From Streptomyces piniterrae (lineage in GTDB: Bacteria > Actinomycetota > Actinomycetes > Streptomycetales > Streptomycetaceae): 64,000 nucleotides of DNA. The notes beneath the pieces are model-generated. The model had not been told where the DNA came from, made no database searches, and saw only the letters and a program-made list of their open reading frames with translations. Positions 18,118 through 24,976 of the stretch are shown here, one piece after another. A program made the translations under genes and the position numbers. The stretch is from the NCBI RefSeq assembly GCF_005048155.1, contig NZ_SUMB01000004.1, forward strand, positions 310,001-374,000, written 5' to 3'. Position 1 is the stretch's first letter; each line of letters begins with the position of its first letter.

Positions 18118-18393
18118 TTACGTATGGCCGGCGAGTTGGAGCATCTCCACCCTTCCGTTGCCTCCTCCGTCGTCCAGCACCAGGAATGTGGCGCGTGAGC
18201 TCTGGCTCAGGCGGATCTGGAACTGGTCGCCCAGCAACCTCTTGTAGTTCGTGTCTCCGGCCCTCGCGGCTGCCTGGGCGGGGTGGAGTCCGTCGCTCTG
18301 GATCGCGTTCTGGAATATGTCGAACGTCTCTTGCTCGGAATTGGTGAGCTGACCGACGACTTCCATCCGGCTCTTGTCGAACGTCCAAGGCAT
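18118..18393 (-). CDS. Small protein of unknown function, second gene of a pair
   Basis: This 91-residue protein ends with 'YKRLLGDQFQIRLSQSSRATFLV' and 'VEMLQLAGHT'. The C-terminal strands recall the RelE/ParE toxin pattern (basic core strands, then an aromatic/His end), but the similarity is weak and no partner with an antitoxin-like DNA-binding domain is present. It begins nine bases after the stop of the gene at 18403-18651 and lacks a strong ribosome site, so it is probably translated by coupling. Confidence 0.6.
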   Translation of the reverse strand: MPWTFDKSRMEVVGQLTNSEQETFDIFQNAIQSDGLHPAQAAARAGDTNYKRLLGDQFQIRLSQSSRATFLVLDDGGGNGRVEMLQLAGHT

Positions 18394-18402
18394 GGCGCGC
18401 GC

Positions 18403-18651
18403 CTATTCCGTCGTCACGGTGATGTCCTCAAGGGTCAGGTTTTTGACGGCTAACTCGACGCCACCGAACGAGCGCTCGAACTCATTGCGTCCCACCCTGA
18501 GTGCGTTGACCTCAGTCGCGGACCCGCCGGCCGTCATCTCGAAGTTTCCATCGGCCTTGCAGTCGACGATCACCTTGGTCTGCCTGCCGAAGGCCCAGGT
18601 GGGGATGTGCGCCTGCACTTCCTGCGGGGCGAGGCGAAAAGGACCGGCCAT
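18403..18651 (-). CDS. Small protein of unknown function, first gene of a pair
   Basis: This 82-residue protein ('MAGPFRLAPQEVQAHIPTW' ... 'VELAVKNLTLEDITVTTE') alternates hydrophobic and polar residues as a small beta-sheet protein would. It has a strong GGAGG ribosome site six bases before the ATG. It shows no signal peptide, membrane helix or recognisable motif. It is followed closely by the gene at 18118-18393 and both are probably co-transcribed leftward. The pair has no evident link to the biosynthetic genes. Confidence 0.65.
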   Translation of the reverse strand: MAGPFRLAPQEVQAHIPTWAFGRQTKVIVDCKADGNFEMTAGGSATEVNALRVGRNEFERSFGGVELAVKNLTLEDITVTTE

Positions 18652-19038
18652 GGTAAATCCTCCGTGATTCTCGGTTATTGCTTCTCCCCTAAATGGCTAC
18701 CTGTCCTCGCTGTTTCCCGTCAAGATCTCGAAGATTCAACAGAGTGGATTCGGACGCCCTGAAGATCCCGAATAAGTCCGCTACGAGAAGTCGTCGGGCG
18801 CACCCTTAAGTTGTCCGGAATGTGCCCACAAATTTGTGGAGGGCTCGTCGTTACGGGTCCATGGGGCGCGGAATATCGGGGCGGTGCGGTGCGGAGGCGG
18901 TTGCAGTGCCGGTGAACTCGTCCGATGTCATATGGGGAGCGATCGCGCCGCGGAGTGCGGGGAGCGGGGCCGGATCCGGCGGGCGCGGCGAAGAGGCGGT
19001 GAGCGAGTCCTATGACGTGTGGACCGACGTGAGACCGC
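18652..19038. other. 387-bp non-coding stretch
   Basis: The region holds the promoter of the leftward small-gene pair and the 3' flank of the GntR gene. It is comparatively AT-rich at 18690-18840. I see no supported gene, repeat or strong hairpin. Confidence 0.4.
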
Positions 19039-19788
19039 TCAGCTCATGGCGGGGCCCGTTTTGCGAGCCAGCGCGTTGTTCCCCGTCGAGTTGTGGACGC
19101 TGAAGCTCACGGCGTCCGAGCGATAGCGGTCCTCCGACCACTCCACGGGGCGCCCTGCGCGCGTGGTGGTCACCCGCCGGACGCGCAGCAGCGGGCTGGT
19201 ACGGCGCACGCCGAGGAGCTCGGCGTCCTGGGCGCCCGCCGCCACGGCGTCGATCAGATACTCGCCGTACGCGAAGACCAGGCCCTCGTCCTCGTACAGC
19301 CGCTGCGTCACGGACGGGCACTCGGGCTCGATGCGCTCGACGGCGGGGGCGATCCAGTCCGCGTACACGGTTCGCTCCAGCAGCACCCGCCGGCCGCCCA
19401 GACCGCGCACCCGTAGGATATGCAACACCCGTGTGCCGAGCGGGAGTTGGAGTCGTTCGGAGTCCTCCGGCGTCGCGGGGTGGTAGGCGGACGACACCAC
19501 GTGCCCGGTCGCCTCTCGGCCCATCGCGTGCGCCCACTGCGCGAAACTGCACAGCTCGGTGAAGCTCTGGCTGCGGCGGCCGGCCAGGACCACACGGCGG
19601 GCGCCCTGGCGTGACCCGATGAGCCCCTCGGTGGTCAGGGCGGCGATGGCCTGGCGGACCGTGCCGCGCGAGACGCCGTAGTGGGCCGCGAGCTCGGTCT
19701 CCGCGGGGAGCAGACTGCCCACGGTGTAGTCCTCGCGGTCGATCGCCCGCCTGAGCTCTTCGGCGATCTCCTCGTGTCGTGCCGCCAT
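19039..19788 (-). CDS. GntR/HutC-family transcriptional regulator
   Basis: This 249-residue regulator has an N-terminal winged helix (~1-75) with 'EEIAEELRRAIDREDYTVGSLLPAETELAAHYGVSRGTVRQAIAAL', and a C-terminal UTRA ligand domain typical of the HutC branch ('VLHILRVRGLGGRRVLLERTVY', 'SPLLRVRRVTTTRAGRPVEWSEDRYRSD'). ATG 19788 follows GAGGAA. It is divergent from the gene of a solute-binding lipoprotein, and a 16-bp dyad in the shared region could be its operator. HutC regulators usually respond to the substrate of the transport or catabolic genes beside them. Confidence 0.93.
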   Translation of the reverse strand: MAARHEEIAEELRRAIDREDYTVGSLLPAETELAAHYGVSRGTVRQAIAALTTEGLIGSRQGARRVVLAGRRSQSFTELCSFAQWAHAMGREATGHVVSSAYHPATPEDSERLQLPLGTRVLHILRVRGLGGRRVLLERTVYADWIAPAVERIEPECPSVTQRLYEDEGLVFAYGEYLIDAVAAGAQDAELLGVRRTSPLLRVRRVTTTRAGRPVEWSEDRYRSDAVSFSVHNSTGNNALARKTGPAMS

Positions 19789-19948
19789 GCTTCCTCTCTC
19801 GCGCGGGGTTGTGCGCAAATTGTGATGCGCGGCCAGCCTAGACGAGCTGCCGTGATCATCGCGTGAGCTGGGATTGTGAGGGAATCGGGGTCATTCGTTT
19901 AGCCAATGTTTACCGACTGGACACCATTCTTGGGCCTACTGAGGCCCA

Positions 19949-19964
19949 ACTTGTTCAGACAAGT
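19949..19964. promoter_or_regulatory. Dyad upstream of the binding-protein gene, candidate GntR operator
   Basis: ACTTGT and ACAAGT form perfect 6-bp arms with a 4-bp centre (TCAG). It lies in the 267-bp divergent region between the GntR gene and the solute-binding gene. Its size fits a dimeric HutC-type regulator; assignment is by location only. Confidence 0.5.
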
Positions 19965-20055
19965 TCATCGGACAGGCTTTCACCCCCCACGTGCATCCCC
20001 TGTGTGGCCCCGCATGACACCCCTCAACCCCTCTGTGCGTACCCCTGGAGAGATC

Positions 20056-21210
20056 GTGACCGTGTTCCAGCCGAGGACCGCCGTCCTCACCGGCGTCCTC
20101 GCCGTCGCTACCGCACTCCCCCTCAGCGCCTGCAGCGCGTCCTCCGACGCGTCGACCGGCTCCGACGGCAAGAGCGCGGCCACCGCGACCACGGCCAAGG
20201 ACTTCGGCGGCATCGGCGCTCTGGCCAAGGCGGCCAAGAAGGAGGGCACGCTGCATGCGATAGCGCTGCCCCGGAACTGGGCCAACTACGGCGCCCTGAT
20301 CGACGGCTTCGAGAAGAAGTACGGCATCAAGGTCGAGGTCGAGAAGCCGACCGGCGCCAGCCAGGACGAGATCAACGCGGTCACCTCGCGCAAGGGCAAG
20401 GACAACGCGCCCGACGTCCTCGACCTCGGCACCTCCTTCGCGCAGAGCGCCGCCCAGGAGGGGCTGCTCGCGACGTACATGGTCGAAGGATTCGCTGACA
20501 TCCCCGATGCCCAGAGGGACTCGATCGCCCGCTGGGCGAACGACTACGGCGGCTATATCTCCTTCGGCTGCGACGCCAGCCGTGTGCAGACCTGCCCGAC
20601 CAGCTTCAAGGATCTGCTCAAGCCGCAGTACAGGGGGAAGGTCGCGCTCAACGGCAACCCCACCAAGTCGGGTTCGGCCTTCGGCGCCGTGTACGCGGCC
20701 GCCCTCGCCAACGGCGGCTCCTTCGACGACATCCTGCCCGGCATAGATTTCTTCGCCAAGCTGAAGAAGAACGGCAACTACACGCGGGTCGAGACCACCC
20801 CGGCCACCATCGCCAAGGGCCAGACGCCGATCAGCATCGACTGGGACTACCTCAACGCCGGGTACACCGACGCGTTCAAGTCCAAGGGCCTCGACTGGAG
20901 GGTCGTGGTCCCCTCGGACGGCGAGTTCTCCCAGTACTACTCGCAGGCCATCAACATCGACGCGCCGCACCCGGCGGCCGCGCGCCTGTGGCAGGAGTAC
21001 CTCTACAGCCCCGAGGGCCAGAACCTCAGACTCAAGGGATACGCCCGCCCGGCTCTGATGGCCGCCATGAAGAAGGCCGGCACGATCAACAAGACCGCGG
21101 CGGCGAAGCTGCCGAAGGTCTCCGGCACACCGAGCTTCCCGACCGAGTCCCAGCAGAACAGCGCCAAGTCCTTCATCGAGCAGAGCTGGGGCGACGCCGT
21201 CTCCGAATGA
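20056..21210 (+). CDS. ABC-transporter solute-binding lipoprotein (polyamine/phosphonate/iron type)
   Basis: The GTG at 20056 with GGAGAG upstream gives 384 residues, starting with a lipoprotein signal peptide ending in the lipobox 'LSAC' (~residue 27 is the lipidated Cys). The mature part has the bilobed binding-protein pattern of cluster D proteins: 'GIKVEVEKPTGASQDEINAV', 'APDVLDLGTSFAQSA', 'LLKPQYRGKVALNGNPT', 'PHPAAARLWQEYLYSPEGQ'. Such proteins bind spermidine/putrescine, Fe(III) or 2-aminoethylphosphonate; the substrate is not decidable here. An upstream in-frame ATG at 20011 is less likely. Permease and ATPase genes, normally downstream, are absent: a terminator and then the oppositely oriented cluster follow, so the transport operon may have been cut at the cluster boundary. 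Confidence 0.9.
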   Translation: MTVFQPRTAVLTGVLAVATALPLSACSASSDASTGSDGKSAATATTAKDFGGIGALAKAAKKEGTLHAIALPRNWANYGALIDGFEKKYGIKVEVEKPTGASQDEINAVTSRKGKDNAPDVLDLGTSFAQSAAQEGLLATYMVEGFADIPDAQRDSIARWANDYGGYISFGCDASRVQTCPTSFKDLLKPQYRGKVALNGNPTKSGSAFGAVYAAALANGGSFDDILPGIDFFAKLKKNGNYTRVETTPATIAKGQTPISIDWDYLNAGYTDAFKSKGLDWRVVVPSDGEFSQYYSQAINIDAPHPAAARLWQEYLYSPEGQNLRLKGYARPALMAAMKKAGTINKTAAAKLPKVSGTPSFPTESQQNSAKSFIEQSWGDAVSE

Positions 21211-21233
21211 CCGCGACGCGCATCAGGGCCGAC

Positions 21234-21270
21234 GTGGTGCCCGCCGCTTTCTCTCAGCGGCGGGCACCAC
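21234..21270. terminator. Strong hairpin terminator, shared by convergent genes
   Basis: 15-bp perfect arms (GTGGTGCCCGCCGCT and its complement) enclose a seven-base loop. It lies between the solute-binding gene stop (21210) and the stop of the leftward ACP gene (21293), so it probably ends both transcripts and marks an edge of the NRPS operon. Confidence 0.8.
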
Positions 21271-21292
21271 GCGGCTCAGCGGCGGCACCGTT

Positions 21293-21592
21293 TCACAGGC
21301 TTCGGGCCTCGGCATCCGGCTGCGCGCGCAGGAACGCCACCACGTCCTCCGCGGCCTCGACGATGCTCGGCCGACCGAGCAACAGCTTCCGGTCCAACGG
21401 GAAGCCGCACCACCGTTCCAGCTCGCCCGCGAGCCATGTGCTGGTCGCCGAGTCGATCCCGAAGGCGCTGAGCGGTAGATCGGGGTCGATGGCGTCCGGC
21501 GCCAGCTCCAGCAGGTCCGCGAGCACCTGGACGAGGTGATCGGAGACCTCCTGCTCGGTGATCTCCTGCGGGGCTGTCCGGTGAGCATTCAT
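21293..21592 (-). CDS. Acyl carrier protein, FAAL partner
   Basis: This 99-residue carrier protein has the phosphopantetheine site in 'LSAFGIDSATSTWLAGELE' (Ser ~53) and a typical four-helix pattern. The ATG at 21592 has GAGGAG upstream. It is the last gene of the leftward operon starting with the NRPS and lies 23 bp behind the fatty acyl-AMP ligase stop. In FAAL/ACP pairs the ligase loads the acyl group onto the ACP, which presents it to the first condensation domain of the NRPS. It is distinct from the type II PKS-like ACP at 42603-42875, so the cluster has two carrier proteins of separate lineage. Confidence 0.92.
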   Translation of the reverse strand: MNAHRTAPQEITEQEVSDHLVQVLADLLELAPDAIDPDLPLSAFGIDSATSTWLAGELERWCGFPLDRKLLLGRPSIVEAAEDVVAFLRAQPDAEARSL

Positions 21593-21615
21593 CGTTGTGG
21601 CTCTCCTCTTCGACT

Positions 21616-23442
21616 TCAACGGCTTGACCACTGGGCGAGCGGCCGCAGCTGCCCCGCCGCCATCTGTTGGGCGCAGGCCCGGCGGCGGATCTTGCCGCTG
21701 GTGGTGCGGGACACCTTGTTCCTGCCCACCGCGAAGACGCTCACCGGGGCGGGCAGCGCCTTGGCCACCGCGATACCGGCGGCTCGGACGGCCTCGGCCA
21801 GCACCTCCGGGTCGCGCTCGCCGGTCTCGATGACGACAGCGACCCCGTCGCGCTCCTCGGCCGGCGGCCAGGCCGCGGCGCGCTGGTGCGCGAAGGCCTC
21901 GTGGGCGGAGCAAGCCACCGCCTCCAGGTCCTGCGGGAAGTAGTTCTCACCGCCGATGATCAGCAGGTCCTTGAGCCGCCCGGTGACGAACAGCTCGCCA
22001 CCGTCGAGGAAGCCCAGGTCGCCGGTGCGGACGTAGCTTGCTTCACGGCTTGCTTCACGGCTTGCTTCACGGCTTCCTTCCCGGGTGCCTCCATCGCTTC
22101 CTTCGTAGCTCTCTTCCGTTCCCGGGATGCCTCCCTCGATCCGCGCGCCGAAGACCTTGGCCGTCTCGGCCTCGTTGCCCCAGTACCCGCCGCAGTTTCC
22201 GGGCGCGTCCACCCAGATCTCGCCGACCACCCGCTCGGCCAGCGGATGGCGGGTCTCCGGGTCGACGACGCACACCTGGGTTCCGGGGATCGCGGTGCCG
22301 CAGCCGACCAGCTCGACGCTGTCGGGGGACGGCGCGGCCGGCGCGGCCTTGCCCTCCGCGAGCGCGGTCCGGTCGTAGTGGCGCACCGGGGTCGGAAAGA
22401 GCGGCTGCCCCAAGGTGACGCTGAGCGTGCACTCGGCGAGCCCGTACCCCGGCGAGAAGACTTCCTCGCGGAAGAAGCTGCGCCGGAACGCCTCGGCGAA
22501 GCGCCGCAGCGTCGCCGCCCGTACCGGCTCCGCGCCGTTGGCGGCCACCCGCCAGGTCGCCAGGTCGATCCGGGCCCGCTCGGCCTCCGGAATCCGCTGT
22601 ACGCACAGGTCGTACGCGAAGTCCGGAGCGGCCGCGAACACATCGTCCTCCGCTTCGATGGCGCGCAGCCAGACACGTGGGTCGGACACAAAGGTGGCGG
22701 GCTCCATCGAGACGGCGGCCGCCCCCGACACGAGGGGCAGGACGACTCCGGTGCACAGCCCCATGTCGTGGAAGAACGGCAGCCAGGTGACCACGGTGGT
22801 CTCGGAGTCGATCTCGCAGCGGTCGCGCAGCGCCCGCTGGTTGGCGACCAGGTTGGCGTGGCTGACGATCACCCCACGGGGGTCGCCCGTCGAGCCCGAG
22901 GTGTACTGGAGCAGGGCGGTGGCGGTGGGGTCGGATGCCGCGGCGGCGGGGGGCACCGCTTCCACGCCGGCGGGCTGCTGTACGGGTATCCAGGCCAGCG
23001 CCGGCTCAGGACCGGCGTCGGCATGCCGCGCGTCCTCGGCGTCCTCGGCCGTGGAGACCAGCGCCGCGACAGGTGCGCAGTCACGACGGATCGACATGAG
23101 CCGATCGGAGCGGACGGTTGCGCGGTGTTGTGCGCGGGTGTGCAGGGCCGGTACGGGCACCGCGATCAATCCCGCGTGGAGAGAGGCGAGGAAGGCCACG
23201 TGGAAGTCGAGCCCCGGTAGGGCGGGCACGATGACGCGCTCCCCGGGCGCGGCGACCGCCCGCAGCGCGCCGGTCACGGCGCGGACGCGTTCCAGCAGCC
23301 CGGCCGCGGTCAGCTGCCCGATCTGCTCGCCGTCCGCGCCCAGCGCGGTGAAGAGCGGCAGGTCGGCAGCGCTCCCCCGGGCGCGTTCCAGGAGCGCGTC
23401 GACGAGGGTCTCGGCTTGGGGCTGTGCGGTCGGACGGTCCAC
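21616..23442 (-). CDS. Fatty acyl-AMP ligase (FAAL)
   Basis: This 608-residue adenylate-forming enzyme begins at a GTG at 23442 with GGAG about nine bases upstream. Motifs: 'ALLQYTSGSTGDPRGVIVSH' (~195-215), 'TWLPFFHDMGLCTGVVLPL' typical of FAALs, 'SPGYGLAECTLSVT', 'YVRTGDLGFLDGGELFVTGR' and the C-terminal Lys region 'VSRTTSGKIRRRACAQQ'. FAALs make acyl-adenylates and pass them to an ACP rather than to CoA. Just before 'YVRTGDLG' there is a short insertion with a repeated REAS unit ('REGSREASREASREAS'), encoded by near-perfect GCTTGCTTCACG repeats at ~22035-22080; this lies in a surface loop near the hinge. It sits between the deoxyribosyltransferase-like gene and the ACP, within the NRPS operon, and probably supplies the N-acyl cap. 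Confidence 0.94.
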   Translation of the reverse strand: MDRPTAQPQAETLVDALLERARGSAADLPLFTALGADGEQIGQLTAAGLLERVRAVTGALRAVAAPGERVIVPALPGLDFHVAFLASLHAGLIAVPVPALHTRAQHRATVRSDRLMSIRRDCAPVAALVSTAEDAEDARHADAGPEPALAWIPVQQPAGVEAVPPAAAASDPTATALLQYTSGSTGDPRGVIVSHANLVANQRALRDRCEIDSETTVVTWLPFFHDMGLCTGVVLPLVSGAAAVSMEPATFVSDPRVWLRAIEAEDDVFAAAPDFAYDLCVQRIPEAERARIDLATWRVAANGAEPVRAATLRRFAEAFRRSFFREEVFSPGYGLAECTLSVTLGQPLFPTPVRHYDRTALAEGKAAPAAPSPDSVELVGCGTAIPGTQVCVVDPETRHPLAERVVGEIWVDAPGNCGGYWGNEAETAKVFGARIEGGIPGTEESYEGSDGGTREGSREASREASREASYVRTGDLGFLDGGELFVTGRLKDLLIIGGENYFPQDLEAVACSAHEAFAHQRAAAWPPAEERDGVAVVIETGERDPEVLAEAVRAAGIAVAKALPAPVSVFAVGRNKVSRTTSGKIRRRACAQQMAAGQLRPLAQWSSR

Positions 23443-23468
23443 GGCTTCACTCTCCTTCAGAACTGTCT

Positions 23469-24014
23469 TCAGACGATGTGGTGTTGAGCTGCCTCGCGGT
23501 CGAGCCACTGGGTGAAGGCGGGCAGGTCCGGGAGGATCACCGTCGAGCAGGCGAGCACGGCGAGGTTCTGCCGCATGGCGGTGATCGCAACGACGGTGCG
23601 GCCGGCCCGGTAGGCGGAGAGCATCTCGGCGGCCGTGCCCATGCTGGGTTCGTGCCCCGGGAGCCAGGCCACGCAGATGTCGCTCCGCGCGGCCAGCAGG
23701 GTGAGCTCGTGGAACATGTCGGTGAGGTCGAGGAGTTCGGGTGCGAGCTCGTTTCGGTGGACGGACCGCACTGCTGCCAGTTTGGCGTGGGCGGCGCGTA
23801 TGTCGGCCGGATGCGCGGCTTCCCACTCCGCCATCAGCACACCCGGGTCGTGGATAACGGCGCCGGGCCGGCGGGCGCGGATGCTGGAGGTCAGTGCCGC
23901 CCGGTACGACTGGTCGACGAGGTTCGAACCGGTCCTGGCGCCTTGCATGGTCCCGGCCAGGAAGAACGACTGTGCTCGGTCCGGCTCTGGCGACTGGTGG
24001 TCCGTGGCGGTCAC
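23469..24014 (-). CDS. Nucleoside 2-deoxyribosyltransferase-superfamily protein
   Basis: This 181-residue protein starts with GTG at 24014, overlapping the previous stop as GTGA. It shows the superfamily pattern: an N-terminal strand-loop 'FFLAGTMQGA', a central helical part, and a C-terminal 'ARSDICVAWLPGHEPSMGTAAEMLSAYRAGRTVVAI', where the Glu of 'GTAxEM' matches the catalytic nucleophile of deoxyribosyltransferases and CMP hydrolases such as MilB/BlsM. In known enzymes this fold cleaves N-glycosidic bonds. Its presence inside an NRPS operon, between FAAL and a NAT-like enzyme, is unexpected. It could act on a nucleotide by-product or have been recruited for other chemistry. No other nucleoside gene is present. 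Confidence 0.72.
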   Translation of the reverse strand: MTATDHQSPEPDRAQSFFLAGTMQGARTGSNLVDQSYRAALTSSIRARRPGAVIHDPGVLMAEWEAAHPADIRAAHAKLAAVRSVHRNELAPELLDLTDMFHELTLLAARSDICVAWLPGHEPSMGTAAEMLSAYRAGRTVVAITAMRQNLAVLACSTVILPDLPAFTQWLDREAAQHHIV

Positions 24015-24976
24015 TCGTCCTCCAGGGAGTAGTCGGCCAACTCAAGACCGGCCGGGGCCGCGATGCGATGCAGCGCCGCGGCCTTGAGCAGGACGCCTGC
24101 CACGTCCTGGGGCGGCACACCCACCGCGTCCGCGACCATCTCGCGATCCCGGTCGAACTCCCGGGACCCCTGCCGGGCCACGGCACCCTGGTTGTCCTTG
24201 GTGATCATTGATCGGGTGTCGATCCGCAGCTGCCGCCCCGCCAACGGCAGGATCAGCTCCGCCAGTTGCTGGGTGCCGGGGTGGACCACGCGTACCGAGA
24301 CACTGTGCTGCTCGGAATGGAGCAGCTGCGGCCGGATGGCATGGGCGGCCGGCGGGGCCTGCGTGAGCACCTGGTCCGGCCGCAGCAGGAACGAGCGCGA
24401 GATCACGTTGTGGCCTCGGCGCGGGCTGAAGCGCAGATAGGTCAGGCCTATCGAGTCGTCGTCGAGTTGCCAGCGCACCCGCACACTGCTCGGCGCGGGC
24501 GAGCCGTCGGCGCGCGACCTGAGCGGATAGGCCGCGGCCGTCAGCGACACCGCGCCGTCCACCGCGTCGGCCCGCTCCAGCCGCAGCGGGACGCGGTGCA
24601 GCAGGTAGGGGTCGAGGACGGTGATCCCGTCCGCGTCGCGGTAGACGGCGGCCACATGCCGACCATCGATCCGGTACTCGGCTCCCACTCCCGAGTGTTC
24701 GGCGACGAGCCGGCCGGCCTCGAAGGACTGCCAGGCGCAGGAACCCCCGTAGGACCACGGCAGTGGACCGTCACCGAAGTACTCGTGCAGCTGGGACGCG
24801 CTGTTGTACGGGTAGGACGTGAGGAGGTCGGCGAGTACGGAACTCTGGACCGCGCGCAGGGATGCGGCGGCCTCAGCCGTGGAGGTCGGGGTTGAACCGA
24901 TTGAACCGATTGAACGGGTTGAACGGGTTGCACGGTTCGAATCAGCCAACCCTGCTGACCTGTCGGTACTGATCAA
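24011..24976 (-). CDS. Arylamine N-acetyltransferase-like cysteine enzyme (possible amide synthase or aminoacyl shuttle)
   Basis: The frame is open far upstream, but the TTG at 24976 overlaps the P450 stop (TTGA) and has GGAGG about ten bases upstream, giving 321 residues. A NAT-like triad is visible: Cys80 in 'WSYGGSCAWQ', His107 in 'DGRHVAAVYRD', Asp122 in 'GITVLDPYL'; the 15-residue His-to-Asp spacing equals that of bacterial NATs. The C-terminal part is beta-rich and ends with a helical ~60-residue region not typical of short NATs. NAT relatives such as RifF form amides from polyketide thioesters. Residues ~14-30 are low-complexity ('RATRSTRSIGSIGS'), encoded by TTGAACCGA-type repeats. 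Candidate roles: macrolactamisation or release, N-acylation, or moving an aminoacyl group between carriers. The assignment rests on the triad pattern. Confidence 0.65.
   Translation of the reverse strand: MISTDRSAGLADSNRATRSTRSIGSIGSTPTSTAEAAASLRAVQSSVLADLLTSYPYNSASQLHEYFGDGPLPWSYGGSCAWQSFEAGRLVAEHSGVGAEYRIDGRHVAAVYRDADGITVLDPYLLHRVPLRLERADAVDGAVSLTAAAYPLRSRADGSPAPSSVRVRWQLDDDSIGLTYLRFSPRRGHNVISRSFLLRPDQVLTQAPPAAHAIRPQLLHSEQHSVSVRVVHPGTQQLAELILPLAGRQLRIDTRSMITKDNQGAVARQGSREFDRDREMVADAVGVPPQDVAGVLLKAAALHRIAAPAGLELADYSLEDE

Noticed and set aside
18822..19103. Plus-strand ORF in the gap before the GntR gene
   Set aside because: It overlaps the GntR 3' end, has no ribosome site and no motif.
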